A program made the translations under genes and the position numbers. DNA of 64,000 bases, from NCBI GenBank assembly GCA_965231905.1, contig CBDDOO010000001.1:372001-436000 (forward strand), given 5' to 3'. Positions within the stretch are counted from its first letter, which is position 1; each line of letters starts with the position of its first letter. Shown piece after piece: positions 58,582 to 64,000 of the stretch. The notes under the pieces are model-generated. The model was given only the letters and a program-made list of their open reading frames with translations, made no database searches and had not been told where the DNA came from. This stretch comes from G963663315 sp965231905 (GTDB lineage: Bacteria; Pseudomonadota; Gammaproteobacteria; Arenicellales; Poriferihabitantaceae).

Positions 58582-59727
58582 ATGACCATGAACAAGCCGA
58601 TGACAGTGAGTCCTGATGATCTGCCGGGGGTCGGGAGCTTTCACGACAACGCTGACCAGTCCTGGACCCTGCCCGGGATCTATTACTACGACCCGGCTGT
58701 CTATGTTCGGGAAATGCGCGATATTTTTGCCGATAGCTGGCAGTATGTCTGTCATCACAGCGACCTGCGGAACCCCGGTGATTACGTGGTTCGCGATCTC
58801 GGCGACCAGAGCGTGGTGGTGGTGCGCGACCAGAACGGCGCGATACAGGCGTATCACAATGTCTGCCGCCATCGCGCCCACCGGCTGCTCGAAGATTCCG
58901 GCAAGACTGGCGCCCTGATCGTTTGCCCCTATCATAACTGGACCTATACCCTCACCGGTGAACTCAAATTCGCGCGGCACAGCGATCAGATTGCCGGATT
59001 TGACTGTGCTGAATTTGGCCTGAGTCCGGTCCGGGTGGAGTCCTTCTGCGGATTCTGGTTCATCAACCTGAACGATCAGGCCGGCTCCCTGGCGGATGGC
59101 CTGGATGAACTGGAGTGGGAGATCCGGGAATTGAGCCCCGACCTGGATCATCTCAAACGGGCCAGCCGCCGGGAAATCAGGCTGGCGGCAAACTGGAAGA
59201 ACTCGATGGAAAACTACTCCGAATGCTATCACTGTCCCAATCAGCATCCCGGTCTGGCGCAGGATTCGCTGGATATGGAGTCCTACCAGATCACCGTCTA
59301 CGAGAAGTATCACAGCCATGCCAGCCGTGGGGCTGGCGGCGACGACGCTCAGGCCGGTTCATCCGATCATGATTCGGGGCGCGAGTTTGGCAGTTGGTTG
59401 CTGTGGCCGAATTTTGTTGTCGAGGTCTATCCGGGGGGCTATCTGAATGTATTTTATCATTTGCCTGTCGGGGTGGAAGAAACCCTGCAAATCTGCGAAT
59501 GGTATTTCCCGAACGAGACGCCAACCGAACAGCAACAGCAGGTGATTGACTTCGTGGACCAGGTGCGCGATGAGGATGTCCCGCTTTGTGAAACCGTGCA
59601 AAAGGGATTACACAGCGCGGGCTATACGCAAGGAAGATTTGTCGCAAATCGGGAGCGAAGCTGGTTCAGTGAGCATGGCGTGCATGATTTTCAGAAGAAG
59701 GTTCTGCAGGCTCTCGGCGTCTGGTGA
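58582..59727 (+). CDS. Rieske non-heme iron oxygenase, alpha subunit (glycine betaine/carnitine monooxygenase-like)
   Basis: The 381-residue product has a Rieske [2Fe-2S] site CRHRAHRL ... CPYHNWTY (CxH with CxxH about 17 residues later) and an iron site motif NWKNSMENYSECYHCPNQHPGL (in parts; the two His and flanking Glu/Asn). The NYxECYHC form is typical of enzymes that demethylate quaternary amines (GbcA, carnitine monooxygenase). No ferredoxin reductase gene is adjacent, so its electron donor is elsewhere. Start at ATG 58582 or 58588. Betaine specificity is inference from motif and neighbours. Confidence 0.85.
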   Translation: MTMNKPMTVSPDDLPGVGSFHDNADQSWTLPGIYYYDPAVYVREMRDIFADSWQYVCHHSDLRNPGDYVVRDLGDQSVVVVRDQNGAIQAYHNVCRHRAHRLLEDSGKTGALIVCPYHNWTYTLTGELKFARHSDQIAGFDCAEFGLSPVRVESFCGFWFINLNDQAGSLADGLDELEWEIRELSPDLDHLKRASRREIRLAANWKNSMENYSECYHCPNQHPGLAQDSLDMESYQITVYEKYHSHASRGAGGDDAQAGSSDHDSGREFGSWLLWPNFVVEVYPGGYLNVFYHLPVGVEETLQICEWYFPNETPTEQQQQVIDFVDQVRDEDVPLCETVQKGLHSAGYTQGRFVANRERSWFSEHGVHDFQKKVLQALGVW

Positions 59728-59791
59728 AAGCCTGCCGTATTTCATCCGGCGTTCACGAGTCTCAATCCGGGTTGTTCCTTATCCCCGACCT

Positions 59792-60649
59792 TCAGGCCCG
59801 GCAAATGAAGGAGACGGTCCTGATTCGGCGTTCGCGGAGATTGCGAACCTGATTTTTGACCATTTCCGGGAAGTCATCGCCGAGAATGACCTGGAAGGAT
59901 GCCGGTGGCGGCGCTGATGATCCGGCGGATGGCCCAATCCGGGTCGCGGTTTTCGACGCCATTCTCTCAAACCAGCCCTGGCTTTGTTCGGTGGAATCAA
60001 TAACTTCGAGTAACCTGAATCCTGCATCCACAAGCAGGTCCGCCATCCGGTCGGTCGCTGCCAGATGACTGATGTGCGGGTCCCGTGCCCAGGGAACCGG
60101 GTACAATACGTCGCCTCCCTCGCCCTGGAGTACGTCATAGACCGCGAACATACCACCGGGCCGGATGACTCTTTTCGCTTCGGCGTATAACCGGTCCCTG
60201 GCCTTGATATTCATCGCGACATGAATGGTCATGGCTGCATCGAACTGATTTTCCCGGAAGGGCAGGCGGGTCGCGTCTCCTTGCCGGAAGTCAACCCGGT
60301 CTGACAGCCCGATCCATCCGGACAGCGTGGCGGCCGCATGACAAAATGCAGGGGTCAGATCAATGCCGGTTACCCTGCAACCATACACTTCAGCCAGACA
60401 CCGGGCGGGCCCGCCCAGTCCGCTGCCGATATCAAGCACATGACTGTCCATCGACAGGTTCATTTGTGCCGCCAGTTCCAGGGTCGCGTCACGCCCGCGG
60501 ATATGGAACTCATCGAAGGCAGCCAGGTCCCGGGTGGTCAATTGCGCCAGACTTTTCCCGCTTTCCCGCAGAGTGCCTGCGATTCTGTCGGTCAGGGTTT
60601 CGCCATCGCCATAGTGCGCTATTACCGGGTTGAATATCTGATCTTTCAT
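59792..60649 (-). CDS. class I methyltransferase, sarcosine/dimethylglycine type
   Basis: The 285-residue product has VLDIGSGLGGPARCLAEVYGCRVTGIDLT (in parts), LPFRENQFDAAMTIHVAMNIKARDRLY and GGMFAVYDVLQGEGGDVLYPVPWA, which correspond to the sarcosine/dimethylglycine N-methyltransferase group. It could build glycine betaine or methylate a related amine. It is convergent with the Rieske oxygenase gene, 64 bases apart. Start at ATG 60649; 60688 is possible. A GACAGGC/GCCTGTC stem lies in its leader (60710-60728). Confidence 0.82.
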   Translation of the reverse strand: MKDQIFNPVIAHYGDGETLTDRIAGTLRESGKSLAQLTTRDLAAFDEFHIRGRDATLELAAQMNLSMDSHVLDIGSGLGGPARCLAEVYGCRVTGIDLTPAFCHAAATLSGWIGLSDRVDFRQGDATRLPFRENQFDAAMTIHVAMNIKARDRLYAEAKRVIRPGGMFAVYDVLQGEGGDVLYPVPWARDPHISHLAATDRMADLLVDAGFRLLEVIDSTEQSQGWFERMASKTATRIGPSAGSSAPPPASFQVILGDDFPEMVKNQVRNLRERRIRTVSFICRA

Positions 60650-60883
60650 GATTTGCCTGGTGAATTCATGTATCTTGAGCCTGTACATTAAAACAAATCC
60701 ATCGCCAGGGACAGGCCGGGCGCCTGTCTGTAATCATTTGTGGAGGCGATGCCGAGTCGGGTGATGCAGATTGACCGGTTTTATCCGATATGGTTATGCC
60801 AATTCAAAACAGGATTTTGAAATAGCCTGAATTTCTGTTAAGCTTCAACCTGTACTAATTCCCGCTCAGGCAGAGCGAATTGC

Positions 60884-62569
60884 ATGATTATCCGGGACCT
60901 CACGCCAAAACTGATCAATGCGGCAACTCAATCGCCCGCAATTACGCTCACCGGGCCTCGGCAAAGTGGCAAGACTACGTTATGTCGCGCCGTGTTTTCC
61001 CGGCATCCGTATGTTACTCTCGAAGCGCCGGATGATCGTGCATTCGCATTGGACGATCCAAGGGGGTTTCTGGATCAGTTCCCGGAAGGTGCGATTATCG
61101 ACGAAGTGCAGCGCGTGCCAGATCTGCTTTCTTACCTGCAAGGTATCATTGATCAGGACCCGCAGCCCGGACGCTGGATTCTCAGTGGCTCGCAAAACCT
61201 GTCCTTGCTGGAATCGGTCAGCCAGTCGCTGGCCGGGCGAACAGAAGTTCACCATCTGTTGCCGTTGACCTGCGGCGAGATTTCGCGTTTTGATTCGCAT
61301 CCCGGAAATCTCGAAGAAACTCTTTATGCCGGAGGTTATCCCCGCATCTTCGATCACAATCTGATTCCGGCAAATTGGCTCCGTTCGTATGTCGCCACTT
61401 ATCTTGAGCGGGATGTGCGTACTCTCAGCAACATCGGCGATCTGGCGATGTTTCAACGTTTCGTCGAGTTATGTGCAGGCCGCACTGCACAGTTGCTTAA
61501 CTACTCGTCACTGGCTAATGATTGCGGCATATCGCAGCCGAGCGCGAAAGCATGGCTCAGCATACTGGAGGCGAGTTTTGTCGCTTTTCGCCTGCCGGCG
61601 TTTCACGCCAACCTGCGGAAACGGCTCGTGAAAATGCCAAAACTGTATTTTTACGATACCGGTCTGGTCTGCTGGCTTCTGGGGATCCGTCAACCTGGAC
61701 AACTTCGTTCACACCCACTGCGCGGGGCAATCTTTGAGTCGTGGGTTGTCTCGGAGGTTCTGAAGCACCGGGTCAATCGTGGTGAGAGGGGTGGCCTGTA
61801 TTTTTATCGGGACCGCAACGGGGCTGAAGTTGATCTCGTCATAGAAAGGCCGGATGGTCTTACATTGGTCGAAGCCAAGTCGACCATGACGGCCTCTTCA
61901 ACCCTGTTCAATGGGGCCCGGCGTGTTCGCGGGCATTTCGACAGTGTCTCCCAATCCTGTAAGGTTGTAGTCGCCTATGGCGGTGAGCAGTTTCAGCAGC
62001 GCGAGGACGGGCGGCTGGTTCCCTGGCGAATGCTGCGCGCTGCGAGTCTGCTGAATTCCGAGTTCATCGTTTCGGTCTTCGCCGATGGCAAGCCAGTCGC
62101 TAATGCCAGCGTTCTGGTCCTGATGACAAACAAGACCTGGAAACGGGCTGTGACTGACAAAAACGGAGAGGCGATGCCCAACCTGCATTCTGTTCATATT
62201 CCGATGACCGTCTATGTGGCCATGGAAGATTTTACAGCGCATGTGGAGCGTGACTGGGTTCCGGCCGAATGTACGCTTCATATCGAACTGAAAGCGCTTC
62301 CCAACGACAGTGGAGCCGTGTTTTTCGAGAACGGGCAGGGTCGCATTCCAGGGCTGACAGGGAGATTGAATCCCATCCGGGACAGTCAGGACAGATTGCA
62401 TCTTTACGCGGACAACATTTCTGTGAACGATGGGGAGCGGCAGCCGGTTCCCTTCGCTATTGGTGAGGAGTTGCACGCCACCGACACCGATGGAAAGGAA
62501 AAGCGGTTGCGCGTCGTCGATATCACGGGCCGGTCGGCCCTGATCGAGTACCATTCAACCCGCGATTAG
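60884..62569 (+). CDS. AAA+ ATPase with DUF4143 and an extra C-terminal region
   Basis: The 561-residue product has the AAA_14/DUF4143 layout: Walker A TGPRQSGKTTL (near residue 23), Walker B IIDEVQRVPDL, WILSGSQN sensor, YATYLERDVR-like VATYLERDVRTL, and a PD-(D/E)XK-like C-terminal ENDEVDLVIE in RNGAEVDLVIERPDGLTLVEAK. Ordinary members end near residue 390. Here ~170 more residues follow: an Ig/carboxypeptidase-regulatory-like stretch (VSVFADGKPVANASVLVL, VTDKNGEAMPNL) and a second stretch (GRLNPIRDSQDRLHLYADNI, HATDTDGKEKRLRVVDITGR). Role unknown; a cargo or target-binding domain is inferred. Confidence 0.85.
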   Translation: MIIRDLTPKLINAATQSPAITLTGPRQSGKTTLCRAVFSRHPYVTLEAPDDRAFALDDPRGFLDQFPEGAIIDEVQRVPDLLSYLQGIIDQDPQPGRWILSGSQNLSLLESVSQSLAGRTEVHHLLPLTCGEISRFDSHPGNLEETLYAGGYPRIFDHNLIPANWLRSYVATYLERDVRTLSNIGDLAMFQRFVELCAGRTAQLLNYSSLANDCGISQPSAKAWLSILEASFVAFRLPAFHANLRKRLVKMPKLYFYDTGLVCWLLGIRQPGQLRSHPLRGAIFESWVVSEVLKHRVNRGERGGLYFYRDRNGAEVDLVIERPDGLTLVEAKSTMTASSTLFNGARRVRGHFDSVSQSCKVVVAYGGEQFQQREDGRLVPWRMLRAASLLNSEFIVSVFADGKPVANASVLVLMTNKTWKRAVTDKNGEAMPNLHSVHIPMTVYVAMEDFTAHVERDWVPAECTLHIELKALPNDSGAVFFENGQGRIPGLTGRLNPIRDSQDRLHLYADNISVNDGERQPVPFAIGEELHATDTDGKEKRLRVVDITGRSALIEYHSTRD

Positions 62570-62595
62570 TAAGGAATCAGGTCATTAAACCCTTC

Positions 62596-62632
62596 ACCGG
62601 ATTGTATTATTCACAGGAATACAAGTAAACCG
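62596..62632. repeat. 37-bp direct repeat with inner palindrome, copy 1
   Basis: The segment from ACCGGATTG to AAACCG is identical to 63442-63478. It includes TTGTATT and AATACAA, perfect inverted arms with nine bases between. It lies 26 bases after the DUF4143 gene. Confidence 0.85.
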
Positions 62633-62671
62633 AATACGAGTCCATCGCCTGTCACCATATTTGTTCGGCAG

Positions 62672-63097
62672 TCAATCATTTCCGGCAGATTCCTGGTTGT
62701 TTCCTGGCGCCCGATCTGATCTTGAAATTGATACTTGTGTATCAATATCTGGCGACTTGATCTCTGCAAGCAGGGTCTGTACTACATGGCGCAATTCTGG
62801 CAGGCTACTGGTTGCATAAAGCCAGACCAGACGCGGTGTCACATGGTCGTAGCCATGGGCCAGGTAGTTCCGAAAATCGATGATGCGGCGCATTTCGGGA
62901 ATCCGACCGGCGAGATCTGGATGATCCGCATTCAGGCGATTGATCACTTCACCGATGATCTCGAACTTGCGTTCGACTGCGGCCTGCGTCCGCGCATCGG
63001 ACGAGTAGGCGGCACTGTCCATGCCGTCAATGAACAACTGTATGTCGGCACCCGCCTGATCAATGTCCGTCAATAGGACTCGGGGGTCACGTCGCAT
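62672..63097 (-). CDS. hepT: HepT-family HEPN RNase toxin
   Basis: The 141-residue product has the HEPN motif RNYLAHGYD (RX4HXY) near residue 90, in which the tyrosine is the target of the MntA antitoxin in characterised pairs. Other helices fit: IDQAGADIQLFIDGM, EIIGEVINRLNADHPDL, IPEMRRIIDFRNYL. The ATG at 63097 is chosen, 11 bases within the end of mntA; frames starting at 63190 run over mntA. An extra Ser/Asp-rich tail of ~25 residues ends the protein. Confidence 0.92.
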   Translation of the reverse strand: MRRDPRVLLTDIDQAGADIQLFIDGMDSAAYSSDARTQAAVERKFEIIGEVINRLNADHPDLAGRIPEMRRIIDFRNYLAHGYDHVTPRLVWLYATSSLPELRHVVQTLLAEIKSPDIDTQVSISRSDRAPGNNQESAGND

Positions 63098-63398
63098 AAA
63101 CAAGTTCGCGGGATTCGTTGATGGAGGCACGCAGATACGGGTTGCGGAACTCGTGATTCTCGACCAGATCCACAGGGCGCCCCAAGACATCGCTCAGCGC
63201 GTCGACGAGGCCGAAGAACTGTTCGAGAGGCCGCAGGTCGCTGTCGGGACCGAACTCGACAAGGAAATCGGCGTCACTGGTGTCGGGGTTGAAATCCACG
63301 CTGCGCGCAGCTGACCCAAACACCTCAAGACGCACGACATCGTAGCGTTGGCAAAGTTCGGCCAGATACTCCTTCTTGTCAGCGATGGCGGGGTGCAT
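63087..63398 (-). CDS. mntA: MntA-family nucleotidyltransferase antitoxin
   Basis: The 103-residue product is a minimal nucleotidyltransferase: VVRLEVFGSAARSVD ... SDADFLVEF holds GS and the DxD metal pair, and GRPVDLVE the third acid. The spacing between GS and DxD is twelve residues, two longer than the usual ten. In known MntA/HepT pairs the antitoxin AMPylates HepT. It is first in the pair and lies between the 37-bp repeats. Confidence 0.92.
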   Translation of the reverse strand: MHPAIADKKEYLAELCQRYDVVRLEVFGSAARSVDFNPDTSDADFLVEFGPDSDLRPLEQFFGLVDALSDVLGRPVDLVENHEFRNPYLRASINESRELVYAT

Positions 63399-63441
63399 GC
63401 CTGACCCTCCCCGTGGGTGTCTCCGGATGAATGATATTGTT

Positions 63442-63478
63442 ACCGGATTGTATTATTCACAGGAATACAAGTAAACCG
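63442..63478. repeat. 37-bp direct repeat with inner palindrome, copy 2
   Basis: Identical to 62596-62632, 846 bases apart and in the same direction, with the MntA/HepT pair between. The weak likeness continues for ~13 bases beyond the copy (ending AGTCC in both). Confidence 0.85.
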
Positions 63479-63530
63479 GACATAAGTCCTCCTCTTGCCA
63501 CTGTTCTGCGTGACTGGTTCAAGGGAACGA

Positions 63531-64000
63531 TTAGTTGTCTGGAAATGCTTCCAGCAACCGGTCTGCGATTTTGGTCATCTGTGTGACGGCGTCATCTATG
63601 ACCCTGTCTCGTTCGACGCCGGTCTTGAGGCGGATGGGGATATACAGAGATCCGTTTTTATAGTCCTTCCCATCATCGAAGAGTGTACAGATCTTCTCAG
63701 AGTGACCAGCAACGCCAGAGAACTCTTTGTTATTGTAGTCGACCCTCCACCACAACGGCGTGACCCCGACATCGCGCCATACCTCAAGCTCAATCCCGAG
63801 CCACAAGCCAAATTTTCCTTGTACACGCAAGTAACGGCCAGCGGTGTAATATCCGTGAGTGGACTTCAAGCCCTTCGTGTCAGCGATTCCATTGCTTACG
63901 AGTTTATTTGTGATTTCTTCGATCAAGTCGCTATAGTTGATCAGGCGACGCGCTGTCTCTTGGTTGGTAACCTCATCAGAGCGAAGTGGCAGAAATGCTT
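63531..64000 (-). CDS. unknown protein, 5' end beyond window
   Basis: The minus-strand frame is open from the right edge (first whole codon near 63998) to the stop at 63531; a TTG at 63926 is only an internal codon. The readable part of about 155 residues begins LPLRSDEVTNQETARRLINYSDLIEEI and goes on with THGYYTAGRYLRV, LGIELEVWRDVGVTPLWW and a final ADRLLEAFPDN. The strand-rich middle could be a nuclease-like or binding fold, but I recognise no family. Confidence 0.5.
   Translation of the reverse strand, partial: AFLPLRSDEVTNQETARRLINYSDLIEEITNKLVSNGIADTKGLKSTHGYYTAGRYLRVQGKFGLWLGIELEVWRDVGVTPLWWRVDYNNKEFSGVAGHSEKICTLFDDGKDYKNGSLYIPIRLKTGVERDRVIDDAVTQMTKIADRLLEAFPDN

Overview
The window looks like a piece of chromosome from a moderately GC-rich, probably marine gammaproteobacterium that oxidises reduced sulfur and respires oxygen. 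The main grounds are a reverse-type dissimilatory sulfite reductase operon that contains dsrL and dsrN, a full cytochrome c oxidase operon, argH-lptM-lysA in a gammaproteobacterial style, and betaine uptake and demethylation genes. The number of toxin-antitoxin pairs, repeats and secreted repeat proteins would suit a host-associated or particle-associated life, but that is inference.

Layout. 1-1.3 kb: the tail of an RTX (calcium-binding nonapeptide repeat) protein, a tiny membrane protein and an exported Gly/Thr-rich protein. 1.4-10.5 kb: a methyltransferase, a branched-chain-amino-acid-type ABC transporter (binding protein, two permeases, two ATPases), an unknown polytopic membrane protein, a PLP-dependent decarboxylase and a DsbA-family thioredoxin-fold protein, apparently one transcription direction. 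10.6-16.7 kb: a glutathione transferase, an orphan HigA-type antitoxin, a DUF429 protein, and a two-gene unit (DUF262/HNH protein plus a protein with a degenerate IrrE-like C-terminus) that ends beside tRNA-Pro(CGG). 16.7-23.4 kb: a glycine-betaine/proline-type ABC transporter with a double permease and a strong terminator between the binding-protein gene and the ATPase gene, then a DUF924 / TauD-type dioxygenase / unknown operon. 23.4-28 kb: a palindromic element, a ribbon-helix-helix-like gene overlapping a complete 886-residue RTX protein, and a second small membrane protein.

28.1-39.0 kb is the core: dsrA-B-C-M-K-L-J-O-P-N, lacking dsrEFH at the place where sulfur oxidisers such as Allochromatium carry them. 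DsrAB with DsrC and DsrL would oxidise DsrC-bound sulfane sulfur to sulfite, DsrMKJOP would return electrons to or from the membrane, and DsrN would amidate siroheme. A sensor-less histidine kinase and NarL-type regulator follow. 39-47 kb: housekeeping (thiamine-pyrophosphokinase-like, aroE, 5'-nucleotidase, lysA, lptM, argH). 45.7-53.3 kb: cytochrome oxidase structural and assembly genes (SCO-like, surf1, DUF2909, coxC, ctaG, small assembly protein, coxA, coxB with fused cytochrome c, ctaB).

53.5-64 kb is accessory: ghrA, a methyltransferase whose 3' end is repeated on the far side of a RelE/HigB-like toxin-antitoxin pair, a PIN-domain toxin with an unusual partner, a Rieske oxygenase flanked by a 2OG-dioxygenase-like protein and a sarcosine/dimethylglycine-type methyltransferase, a DUF4143 ATPase with an extra C-terminal region, and a MntA/HepT pair flanked by 37-bp identical direct repeats that carry an inner palindrome. 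A truncated unknown gene runs off the right edge.
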